A stretch of 64,000 bases of DNA from positions 84,606 through 148,605 of the forward strand of contig CACKBL010000006.1 of the NCBI GenBank assembly GCA_902598305.1, read 5' to 3'. Each line of letters begins with the position of its first letter. The first letter of the stretch is position 1. Below the pieces are notes generated by a model. The model was not told where the DNA came from, ran no database searches, and was given only the letters and a program-made list of their open reading frames with translations. This document shows positions 30,653 to 39,780 of the stretch, one piece after another. The position numbers and the translations under genes are program-made. Source of the stretch: an uncultured Bacteroidota bacterium (GTDB taxonomy: Bacteria; Bacteroidota; Bacteroidia; Flavobacteriales; Flavobacteriaceae).

Positions 30653-32167
30653 TCAATTTGATAATAATGATTTTTCATCCATTTCATTTGGTTTTTCAAT
30701 TCCCATGATTTCCAAGATAGTAGGTGCAACATTTGCTAGAATTCCACTAATTATTTTTCTTTTTTCTTTTTCTACTAAAATTATCGGAACAGGATTAGTT
30801 GTGTGAGCTGTATTAGGTGTCCCATCTGAATTTTTCATTTTTTCACAATTTCCATGATCGGCAATAATAATTACTGAATATCCTTTTTTCATACCCTCTG
30901 AAACTATTTTATTAGTGCAGTTGTCAACAGTTTCACAAGCTTTAATTGCGGCATTGAAGTCACCTGTATGTCCAACCATATCCGGATTTGCAAAGTTTAC
31001 GCATATAAAATCAAATTTATTTTTTAAGATAGAATTAACAACTGCATCTCTAATCTCTAAAGCACTCATTTCGGGTTTTAAATCATATGTGACCACTGGA
31101 GGTGATTGGCATAATATCCGTTTTTCATTTTTAAAAGGATTTTCTCTTCCACCGTTAAAAAAATATGTCACATGGGGGTATTTTTCTGTTTCAGCTACTC
31201 TAAGCTGTTTACTGCCATTTTTTGAAATCACTTCTCCAAGAGTATTTATTAGATTTTCTTTTTCAAACAGTATTCTAACTCCTTTTAAGTTGTCATCATA
31301 GTTAGTCATAGTTAAATAATAAAGATTAAGCGGTTTTGATCCATCGAAAGAAAAATCCTTCTGTGACAACATTCTTGTAATTTGCCTCATTCTATCAGAT
31401 CTAAAATTGAATGAAATAACAACATCTCCTTCTTCAATTAAATATCTTTTTTCTCCTATAAATAAAGGCTCTAAAAACTCATCCGTTAGGTTATTGTTAT
31501 ATGATAATTCAATTTCTTTTTTGAAGTCATTTGTTTTTTTTCCAACACCATTAACAATCAATTTATATGCTTTTCTTGTCCTATCAAGATTCAAATCTCT
31601 GTCCATCGAGTAGTAGCGACCAATGATTGAAACAATTTTTCCTGTTGTCTTTTTTAAAAAAAGTTCTAGTTTTTTTACATATTTAATTCCCGATTTCGGA
31701 TCGACATCTCTTCCATCTGTAAATAGGTGTAAACAAACTTTCTTGCAAGAATTTTCACTAAGAATTAGTAATAATTCTTCTAAGTGATTAATATGTGAGT
31801 GAACACCTCCATCTGACAACAAACCCATTAAATGAATTGATTTATTTTTTTTCTTGGAATAATCAATAGCATTAAGAATGATCTTATTTTTTCTAAACGA
31901 TTTATCAGAAATAGAATTGTCTATTTTTAATAAATCTTGATAAACTATTCTTCCTGCGGATATATTTAGGTGTCCCACTTCACTATTTCCCATTTGACCA
32001 CTTGGGAGGCCAACATGGTTTCCGTGAGTGATTAATTCTGCACTAGAATATTGATCCAGAAGTTTGTCTATAAAAGGTGTTTTTGCATTTGCTATTGCCG
32101 ATTCATTTTGATTTGAGGATTTACCCCAACCATCCAAAATCATTAGAATTACTTTTTTTGCAAGCAA
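30653..32167 (-). CDS. gpmI: 2,3-bisphosphoglycerate-independent phosphoglycerate mutase
   Basis: MILDGWGKS, GNSEVGHLNISAGRIVYQDL, DGRDVDPKSG. Start moved to TTG 32167 because the track start (32194) overlaps a TATATTTG promoter box. Confidence 0.93.
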   Translation of the reverse strand: MLAKKVILMILDGWGKSSNQNESAIANAKTPFIDKLLDQYSSAELITHGNHVGLPSGQMGNSEVGHLNISAGRIVYQDLLKIDNSISDKSFRKNKIILNAIDYSKKKNKSIHLMGLLSDGGVHSHINHLEELLLILSENSCKKVCLHLFTDGRDVDPKSGIKYVKKLELFLKKTTGKIVSIIGRYYSMDRDLNLDRTRKAYKLIVNGVGKKTNDFKKEIELSYNNNLTDEFLEPLFIGEKRYLIEEGDVVISFNFRSDRMRQITRMLSQKDFSFDGSKPLNLYYLTMTNYDDNLKGVRILFEKENLINTLGEVISKNGSKQLRVAETEKYPHVTYFFNGGRENPFKNEKRILCQSPPVVTYDLKPEMSALEIRDAVVNSILKNKFDFICVNFANPDMVGHTGDFNAAIKACETVDNCTNKIVSEGMKKGYSVIIIADHGNCEKMKNSDGTPNTAHTTNPVPIILVEKEKRKIISGILANVAPTILEIMGIEKPNEMDEKSLLSN

Positions 32168-32253
32168 TATTTTACTTTTAAACAAATATAGCAATTCAAC
32201 GTTTAATTGTTTGTTTTAAATAACTAGACTATATTTAGTATAAAAGATAGCTA

Positions 32254-33168
32254 ATTAAAGGAATAGTATACAAGTCAACAGGCAGTAGCTACCTTGTAAA
32301 AAGTGCAGTAGAGAATAAAATTTACGAATGTACAGCAAGGGGTAAATTACGTTTACTTAATATTAAGCATACCAATCCAATTTCTGTTGGTGACTATGTG
32401 AAATTTGAAAAAATACAAGAGGTAGATAAAGGTGAAATTTTGAAAATTTTTCCACGAAAAAATTATATAATAAGAAAATCAGTAAACCTGTCAAAAGAAA
32501 CCCACATTCTGGCTAGCAATTTAGATCAAGCAATTTTAGTAATTACTTTGAAAAGACCCAGAATCTATTATGAGTTTATTGATCGGTTTTTAATTACCTC
32601 AAATGCTTATCAAATCCCTACTATAATAGTCTTTAGTAAATCCGACACATATGTTAAGGAAGAACTCAAAGAAGTTGAAATAGTAAGGAAAATTTACTCT
32701 AACTTAAACATTTATTGTCTTTTGATTTCTTGTCACAAAAAAAAGGATATTTCGAAAATCTTGGATTTAATAAAAAATAAAACTACACTTTTTTCAGGTA
32801 ATAGTGGTGTTGGGAAATCAACTTTGATTAATTATTTAAATCCAAAACTAAATCTCAAAACACAATCTGTTTCTAAATCATCCAATAGAGGTCGACATAC
32901 CACAACGTTCGCTCAAATGTATGATATAGATAAAAATACTCGTGTAATTGATTCACCAGGTATTAAAGGATTTGGATTAGTTGATATAGAAAAAAATGAA
33001 ATTTATCGATATTTTCCTGAATTGCTAGAAGCTAGTAAAAAATGCAGATTTAAGAATTGCATACATATTGATGAACCCGAATGTGAGGTAAAAAAAAGAT
33101 TAGTGACTGGTGAAATTTCAAATTATAGGTATGAAAGCTATATTAATTTAATTCATGAAAAAAAATAA
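32254..33168 (+). CDS. rsgA: Ribosome small subunit-dependent GTPase A, apparent AUU start
   Basis: (I)KGIVYKSTGSSYLVKSAVENKIYECTARGKLRLLNIKHTNPISVGDYVKFE continues in frame upstream of the track's GTG 32398; GNSGVGKSTLIN, DSPGIKGFGL, zinc motif CRFKNCIHIDEPEC. In-frame stop TAG 32248-32250. Confidence 0.88.
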   Translation: MKGIVYKSTGSSYLVKSAVENKIYECTARGKLRLLNIKHTNPISVGDYVKFEKIQEVDKGEILKIFPRKNYIIRKSVNLSKETHILASNLDQAILVITLKRPRIYYEFIDRFLITSNAYQIPTIIVFSKSDTYVKEELKEVEIVRKIYSNLNIYCLLISCHKKKDISKILDLIKNKTTLFSGNSGVGKSTLINYLNPKLNLKTQSVSKSSNRGRHTTTFAQMYDIDKNTRVIDSPGIKGFGLVDIEKNEIYRYFPELLEASKKCRFKNCIHIDEPECEVKKRLVTGEISNYRYESYINLIHEKK

Positions 33169-33179
33169 TTAGATAAAAA

Positions 33180-33632
33180 ATGAGAGCAGTAGTACAGAGA
33201 GTTTCGTATGGATCTGTAACGGTAGAGGGTAAAAAAATTGGAGAAATAAATCATGGTTTGATTGTCCTCTTGGGGGTTGATAACAGTGATAATCAAGAAG
33301 ATATTTTGTGGTTAGCCAACAAAATAATTAATTTGAGAATTTTTGGTGATAAAAAAAATATAATGAATAATTCTTTAATTAATGTAAAAGGTGATTTGAT
33401 GATAATCAGCCAATTTACCTTATTTGCTAAAACGAAAAAAGGAAACAGGCCGTCCTATATGAATGCAGCTAAGCATCCAAAAGCTATTAACTATTACAAT
33501 TCTTTTTGCGATAAGATAGAATCTATAATATGTAAAAAAGTTATAAGGGGTATTTTTGGTGCGGATATGACTCTGAATATTGTTAACGAGGGCCCAGTTA
33601 CAATTCATATAGATTCAAAAAATAAAGATTAA
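33180..33632 (+). CDS. dtd: D-aminoacyl-tRNA deacylase
   Basis: MRAVVQRVSYGSVTVEG, SQFTLFAKTKKGNRPSY, NEGPVTIHIDS. Confidence 0.96.
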   Translation: MRAVVQRVSYGSVTVEGKKIGEINHGLIVLLGVDNSDNQEDILWLANKIINLRIFGDKKNIMNNSLINVKGDLMIISQFTLFAKTKKGNRPSYMNAAKHPKAINYYNSFCDKIESIICKKVIRGIFGADMTLNIVNEGPVTIHIDSKNKD

Positions 33633-34658
33633 TTATAATATTTCAACCTCAGGTTGTAAGTTTATTTTAAAGGTAGAATAAACTTCATAAGTTATTTTGT
33701 TAGCTAGAGATAACACTTCTTTTCCAGTTGCCCCACCCAAATTTATCAAGACCAACGCTTGATTTTTATAAACACCTACATTTCCAATTGATTTACCTTT
33801 GTATTTTAGAAACTCAATCAGCCAAGCTGCTGATACTTTGTATTGATTTTTTTCAACTTTAAATGCAGAGATAGATGGAAATTTCTTTTTAAGCTCAAAA
33901 TATTTTGATTCATGAATCACTGGGTTTTTAAAAAAACTACCACAATTTCCTAAAAGATTTGTATCTGGTAATTTACTTTTTCTAATTTTAATTACTGCTT
34001 TAGAAATCGATTTTAAGTTTATTTCTCTGTTACCAATTTCCTCTTTAATAGAACCGTATGAGATATTGTATTTATGTTTTTCTTTTGTTAGTCTTATTTT
34101 AATTGACGTAATTATATAAATATTTTTATCGATATTTTTGAAACGTGATGTCCTGTAACCAAATAAACAATTTTTTTCATCAAATTCTTTTTCTGTTTGG
34201 TCCTTAATATTTATTGTTTTACAACTTATAAAAACATCTTTCAATTCAACCCCATAGGCTCCAATATTTTGTATTGGTGCGGCACCTACGAGACCCGGAA
34301 TTAGAGATAAATTTTCAATACCTCCAAAACCATTATTAACTGTCCATTTCACAAAATCATGCCAATTCTCACCGGCCATTACATTTATAATAACGTTGTT
34401 TTTGTGTTCTTCAATAATATCTATTCCTTTTAAATCAATTTTTAAACACAGTCCATCTAAAAATTTTGTAAATATAATATTACTACCTCCGCCAAGTACA
34501 GTTATTTTCCTTGTTTTATTTTCTGATAAAACATTTCTTAAATCATTTAAACTTTTAACAATATAAAAGGATTCTGAAGTTACATCTAAACCGAAAGTAT
34601 TTGATTTTTCAAGAGAATAGTTGCTTCTAATATCCAAGTAAGAATTTCTATTCAACAT
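33633..34658 (-). CDS. murB: UDP-N-acetylmuramate dehydrogenase
   Basis: VLGGGSNIIFTKFLDGL, GLVGAAPIQNIGAYG, GSFFKNPVI. Confidence 0.95.
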   Translation of the reverse strand: MLNRNSYLDIRSNYSLEKSNTFGLDVTSESFYIVKSLNDLRNVLSENKTRKITVLGGGSNIIFTKFLDGLCLKIDLKGIDIIEEHKNNVIINVMAGENWHDFVKWTVNNGFGGIENLSLIPGLVGAAPIQNIGAYGVELKDVFISCKTINIKDQTEKEFDEKNCLFGYRTSRFKNIDKNIYIITSIKIRLTKEKHKYNISYGSIKEEIGNREINLKSISKAVIKIRKSKLPDTNLLGNCGSFFKNPVIHESKYFELKKKFPSISAFKVEKNQYKVSAAWLIEFLKYKGKSIGNVGVYKNQALVLINLGGATGKEVLSLANKITYEVYSTFKINLQPEVEIL

Positions 34659-35019
34659 TTCCCGTAATCTTTAGGGATATTGTTGGTGAGTTTATAGCAT
34701 TAGATAAAACAGTTATTGTTTTCCTTATTGGTCCAACTCTGTTAGTATCATATTTTACCTGGATTTCATCATCTTGTCCAGGATCAATAGGTGAGGAAGG
34801 TTTTTTTGGAATAGTACATCCACAAGATGAATATACTTTATCGATAATTAATGGTTTTGAACCTATATTGGTAAATTTAAAAATTCTTACACCATTATCA
34901 CCCTTCGATATTTGCCCATAGTTAATTTCAAGAGATTCGAATTTTATTTTTGCCCCAACTTCTTGAGAAAAAATAAAGCTACTATTCATAGCAATAAAAA
35001 GAAACAATATATTTTTCAT
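34648..35019 (-). CDS. DUF1573 family protein
   Basis: GVRIFKFTNIGSKPLIIDKVYSSCGCTIP. Confidence 0.88.
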   Translation of the reverse strand: MKNILFLFIAMNSSFIFSQEVGAKIKFESLEINYGQISKGDNGVRIFKFTNIGSKPLIIDKVYSSCGCTIPKKPSSPIDPGQDDEIQVKYDTNRVGPIRKTITVLSNAINSPTISLKITGNVE

Positions 35020-35146
35020 AACCTTAGTTTACTTCAACAATATACGAATTTTGATATTTTTAAGAGATAGTAGAATTGAGTGTTATTTTTTTTTTAATTA
35101 AACTAAAAGTACTTTTGTTACAAATTATTTAGAGAACTAAAATTTC

Positions 35147-37774
35147 ATGCCTTTATCCACAAAGTTTGATCCATCTGAAATTGAAGAAAAATGGTATAGT
35201 TATTGGCTAGAAAAAAAATTTTTTCAGTCAAAACCTAATTCAAAGAAACCATATACTATTGTTATTCCTCCTCCAAATGTAACTGGAGTTTTACATATGG
35301 GTCACATGCTTAATAATACCATTCAAGATATATTAATAAGGCGGGCTAGGATGAGAGGTATGAATTCTTGCTGGGTTCCTGGTACAGATCATGCTTCAAT
35401 AGCAACAGAGGCGAAAGTGGTTTCTTATTTAAAAGAAAAAGGTATTGAAAAGAAATCTCTTTCAAGAGATGAATTTTTAAAACATGCTTGGGATTGGACT
35501 CATAAATATGGAGGTATAATTTTAGAGCAATTAAAGAAAATTGGGTGTTCATGCGATTGGGATAGAACTAAATTCACTTTAGATGACGACTTATACGAAT
35601 CTGTAATAAAAGTTTTTATCCTACTCCACGAAAAGAAATTAATTTATAGAGAAAACAAAATGGTCAATTGGGACCCTAAAGCTGAGACCACTTTGTCAGA
35701 TGAAGAGGTAATTTATGAGGAAAAAAAAGGTTTATTGTTTTATATTTCATATCAAATTGAAGACAGCAGTAATCAAATATCAATAGCTACAACTAGACCG
35801 GAAACAATTTTTGGAGATACAGCAGTTTGTGTTCATCCCGATGATGAAAGATATAAAAATCTCATTGGTAAAAAAGCTATTGTCCCAATTTCAAACAGTT
35901 TGATACCTATTATAGGAGATAAATACGTTGATTCATCATTTGGTACAGGTGCCTTAAAAGTAACACCAGCCCATGACTATAATGATAATCTTATTGGTAA
36001 AAAACATAAACTAAAAAGTATAAACATTTTCAATTCAAACGGAACTTTAAATGAAAACACCCTGCATTACAAAGGCATGGATAGATTTGATGTAAGAAAA
36101 AAAATTCATAAGGAATTAAAAGAAAAAGGTTTTTTAATAAAAGTTGAAAATTATAATCACAATATTGGGATTTCAGAAAGAACAAAAGTTGCAATTGAAC
36201 CAAGAATTTCAAAACAGTGGTTTTTAAAGATGAGTGATATTTCAAAACCGGCTTTAGATGCAGTTTTTAAAAGTAAAAAAGTAAAGCTACATCCAAAAAA
36301 ATTTCAAAATACATATAAACATTGGCTTGAAAACATAAGAGATTGGAATATTTCAAGACAGTTATGGTGGGGTCACAGAATACCTGTTTTCTATTATGGA
36401 AAAGGGGAAGAAGATTTTGTTGTTGCAGAAAATATGGATAAAGCTCTTAGTAAAATAAAAAAAATCCGTGGTTTTGAAAATATTGATGCTAGTCTAGTTA
36501 CACAAGATTCGGATGTATTAGATACATGGTTTTCATCTTGGTTATGGCCAATATCAGTTTTTAATGGAATTTGTGAACCTAAAAATTCAGAGTTTAAATA
36601 TTATTATCCCACCCAAGACCTTGTAACTGGTCCTGATATAATATTCTTTTGGGTTATTAGAATGATAATTTCAGGTTATGAATTTACAGGGAAAGAACCA
36701 TTTAAAAATATTTATTTTACTGGATTGGTAAGGGATAAAAAAAGACAAAAAATGTCAAAACAATTAGGTAATTCACCTGACCCATTAAAATTAATAAACA
36801 GTTATGGTGCTGATTCTGTAAGAGTAGGGCTAATGTTGAGCTCTTCGGCAGGCAATGATCTGTTATTTGACGAATCACTTTGCAAGCAAGGAAAAAACTT
36901 CGCAAATAAAATTTGGAATTCGTATAGGTTGATTTCTTCTTGGGGAGTAGACGAAAAAAATGAAAATATTGAGAAAGATTTAAAAATTATAAATTGGTAT
37001 GAAAATAATCTTTACTCCACAATAAATCAAGTAAATAAAAGCTTTGATAATTTTAGAATTTCGGATTCATTAATGCTTATTTATAAATTAATATGGGATG
37101 ATTTTTGTTCATGGTTTTTAGAAACTATTAAACCCGACTATGGCAAACCCATTGGTAGGCAATCATTGGTTAAAATAAAAAAAATATTTTCTATTAATCT
37201 TAAGCTACTCCATCCTTTCATGCCATTTATTACTGAAGAATTGTGGCAAAAAATAAAAGATGAAATGGAAGAATCTATAATGATAACTAGTTGGCCTAAT
37301 GAAAAAAAGTTTGACTCAAAAGTTTTAAATGATTTTAATCGGACAAAAAAAATCATTTCGGAAATTCGAAAATTTAGAAAAGAAAAACTTATTAAAGGAA
37401 CAAAATCTTTAAGTTTAAAATTTTTTGGTGATGAAGGTAATTTGCCATATTCTGAAGTATTAAAAAAATTAGGGAATTTACAAAGTATAGAACCTATGAA
37501 TTCAGAAAAAGATGCTTCTGACTATACTTTTATTGTAGGGGGTACGGAATTTACTATTCCAGTAAATTTTGATTTTGATTCAAAGTCTGAAAAGGAAAAA
37601 CTTCAAAATGAATTAATCTATACTGAAGGTTTTTTGAAATCTGTAAGAAAAAAATTAAATAATAAAAAATTTACTGAAAATGCCCCCAAAATTGTCATTG
37701 AAAATGAATTAAAAAAAGAATCTGATGCAATCAAAAAAATTGAAATATTAAAAAAAAATATTTCATTAAAATAA
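35147..37774 (+). CDS. valS: Valyl-tRNA synthetase
   Basis: PPPNVTGVLHMGH, WVPGTDHASIAT, RDKKRQKMSKQLGNSPDP. Confidence 0.98.
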   Translation: MPLSTKFDPSEIEEKWYSYWLEKKFFQSKPNSKKPYTIVIPPPNVTGVLHMGHMLNNTIQDILIRRARMRGMNSCWVPGTDHASIATEAKVVSYLKEKGIEKKSLSRDEFLKHAWDWTHKYGGIILEQLKKIGCSCDWDRTKFTLDDDLYESVIKVFILLHEKKLIYRENKMVNWDPKAETTLSDEEVIYEEKKGLLFYISYQIEDSSNQISIATTRPETIFGDTAVCVHPDDERYKNLIGKKAIVPISNSLIPIIGDKYVDSSFGTGALKVTPAHDYNDNLIGKKHKLKSINIFNSNGTLNENTLHYKGMDRFDVRKKIHKELKEKGFLIKVENYNHNIGISERTKVAIEPRISKQWFLKMSDISKPALDAVFKSKKVKLHPKKFQNTYKHWLENIRDWNISRQLWWGHRIPVFYYGKGEEDFVVAENMDKALSKIKKIRGFENIDASLVTQDSDVLDTWFSSWLWPISVFNGICEPKNSEFKYYYPTQDLVTGPDIIFFWVIRMIISGYEFTGKEPFKNIYFTGLVRDKKRQKMSKQLGNSPDPLKLINSYGADSVRVGLMLSSSAGNDLLFDESLCKQGKNFANKIWNSYRLISSWGVDEKNENIEKDLKIINWYENNLYSTINQVNKSFDNFRISDSLMLIYKLIWDDFCSWFLETIKPDYGKPIGRQSLVKIKKIFSINLKLLHPFMPFITEELWQKIKDEMEESIMITSWPNEKKFDSKVLNDFNRTKKIISEIRKFRKEKLIKGTKSLSLKFFGDEGNLPYSEVLKKLGNLQSIEPMNSEKDASDYTFIVGGTEFTIPVNFDFDSKSEKEKLQNELIYTEGFLKSVRKKLNNKKFTENAPKIVIENELKKESDAIKKIEILKKNISLK

Positions 37775-37775
37775 T

Positions 37776-38420
37776 TTAAACTATCCTACTAACCCCGCCT
37801 TTTACCATTTGATTCATACTTACATTTACTTTAGTTTTTAATGGCAAAAAAATATCTAATCTTGATCCAAATTTAATAAATCCTGACTCCTCACCTTGTT
37901 TAATTTTGTTTCCTTCAGATGCATAATTCACTATTCTTCTAGCTAAAGCACCAGCTATTTGTCTGTAAAGAATATTTCCAAAAGCTTTATTTTTAATCAC
38001 TACTGAAGTCCTTTCATTCAATTCAGAAGACTTTGGATGCCAAGCAAATAAATATTTACCAGGATGGTATTTACTAAAAATAATTTCACCTCCGACTGGA
38101 TACCTTGTGACATGAACATTAAATGGTGACATAAAAATAGAAACTTGTAATCTTTTTTCTTTATAAAATTCTTTTTCAAAAACTTCTTTAATTATTACTA
38201 TTTTACCGTCCGCAGGAGATAGGATTGATTTATCGTTTAACTTAACATTTCTTTTGGGATTTCTAAAAAATTGAAGGATTAAGACAAAAAATATAAAACA
38301 CAATAATTTTAATAATAGTTTTATTTCGACTTTATTTATTGAGTATTCGAAAGAGATGATTAAACTAGATGTGATTAGTAACGAAATAACGATTATTTGA
38401 TACCCTTCTTTGTGGAACAT
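37776..38420 (-). CDS. psd: Phosphatidylserine decarboxylase
   Basis: LSPADGKIVII, FMSPFNVHVTRYPVGG, GFIKFGSRLDIFLP. Confidence 0.93.
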   Translation of the reverse strand: MFHKEGYQIIVISLLITSSLIISFEYSINKVEIKLLLKLLCFIFFVLILQFFRNPKRNVKLNDKSILSPADGKIVIIKEVFEKEFYKEKRLQVSIFMSPFNVHVTRYPVGGEIIFSKYHPGKYLFAWHPKSSELNERTSVVIKNKAFGNILYRQIAGALARRIVNYASEGNKIKQGEESGFIKFGSRLDIFLPLKTKVNVSMNQMVKGGVSRIV

Positions 38421-38422
38421 AG

Positions 38423-39208
38423 TTATATTAATTTCAGGAAAAGATAGTAATAAAGAGCTGAATAAATAACACTATCCATTCTATCAAAGGCTCCGCCATG
38501 GCCAGGTATTAAACTTCCACTATCCTTCATTTTTGCTTTTCTTTTATACAAAGATTGCAGAAGATCTCCAATTAATGATGTAATAGGTATTATTATTCCC
38601 AATATTATCCAATAGTTATTGAATAGATTATAGTAATGCTCCATAAGATAAATAAAAGCAATGGATGCGAAAAGCCCTCCAAAAAACCCTTCCCACGATT
38701 TATTTGGCGAAATTTCCTTTAAAATTTTATTTTTTCCAAAATTAGAACCTATCAAATAAGCAAATATATTATTTACCCATGTTGAGGAAAAAAATAAAAA
38801 TAAATATAAAGGACTAAAAACGGTTCCGTGTTCATGAATTCGAACCATAAAAAAGTAAGAAGTAGTTATGTACAATAATGTAAACAAAACATTAATTTTT
38901 GAATTTTTAAAATCTCTATTAAAAAAAAGTAAAATCGTACAATAGATACTAGAGATAAAAGAAATAAAACAAGTAATTATTATTAAATAGTTGTAGTTGA
39001 TTAAATTTTTAGGTGTCCAAATCAAGAATAAAACAACTAAGAAAAAAAAATAATATTTTTGGTTGATAAGTTTATAATATTCTTTTAGAACTATAATTGA
39101 CAAAATTGAAATTAATACTTTAAAATAGAAATTAGAGTAAAAAACTGTGGTCGTCATTAATGAAGCGTATAATAATCCAGATAAAAAACGAGTCCAAAAA
39201 TGTTTCAT
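38423..39208 (-). CDS. cdsA: Phosphatidate cytidylyltransferase
   Basis: ISPNKSWEGFFGG, SLIGDLLQSLYKRKAKMKDSGSLIPGHGGAFDRMDS. Confidence 0.95.
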   Translation of the reverse strand: MKHFWTRFLSGLLYASLMTTTVFYSNFYFKVLISILSIIVLKEYYKLINQKYYFFFLVVLFLIWTPKNLINYNYLIIITCFISFISSIYCTILLFFNRDFKNSKINVLFTLLYITTSYFFMVRIHEHGTVFSPLYLFLFFSSTWVNNIFAYLIGSNFGKNKILKEISPNKSWEGFFGGLFASIAFIYLMEHYYNLFNNYWIILGIIIPITSLIGDLLQSLYKRKAKMKDSGSLIPGHGGAFDRMDSVIYSALYYYLFLKLI

Positions 39209-39774
39209 TTATTGACATCACTTAGTAGTAAATATAACTCTTTTGATGTTCTTTTATAGGAGATAAAATTTGAATTTTTTTTTGGATTTGTAGCATGAAT
39301 ATTTGTGATATTTGACGGGATGGATTTACCGTATTTATTTTTAATCGCACTCATAGCTTCACTAACATCATTTTTAAAGTCGGAAGTTTTAGCCATTATA
39401 ATTAAAATTTCTGGTAATTGGTTTATTTTTTTATCCAAAATTTGTTGATTGGAAACCATAATTGAACCTTGGTCAGATATTAAAAATTCGCAGTTCACAA
39501 CTAAGGCCTTTGGGTTCAAGACATCATTATCAATTTTAAAATAGTCAATAATTGAGTTTTCATTGGATATAAGCTCAGAAGTGGAGATTTCATTCTCAAT
39601 TAGAATATTTTGAAAACTTATTCTTAACTCTGCTTCATTTTCACAATAAAGAAATTTTCCACCATTAAGAGTAAACTTTTTTACGAATGAAATTTCAATA
39701 GGCTCTCTTTTTTCTGGTAGATATTTGCTTTTTTTAGGTTTATTTCCTGAAAAAAATTTACCTAAAAAATTCAC
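39205..39774 (-). CDS. LUD-domain (LutC/YkgG-like) protein
   Basis: YLISDQGSIMVSNQQ-type motif and context upstream of ftsH in Bacteroidota. Confidence 0.7.
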   Translation of the reverse strand: MNFLGKFFSGNKPKKSKYLPEKREPIEISFVKKFTLNGGKFLYCENEAELRISFQNILIENEISTSELISNENSIIDYFKIDNDVLNPKALVVNCEFLISDQGSIMVSNQQILDKKINQLPEILIIMAKTSDFKNDVSEAMSAIKNKYGKSIPSNITNIHATNPKKNSNFISYKRTSKELYLLLSDVNK

Positions 39775-39780
39775 TTTAGA

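Noticed and set aside
32398-33168. GTG 32398 as the true rsgA start
   Set aside because: Would delete the conserved N-terminal OB-fold, whose sequence is intact in frame upstream to 32254.
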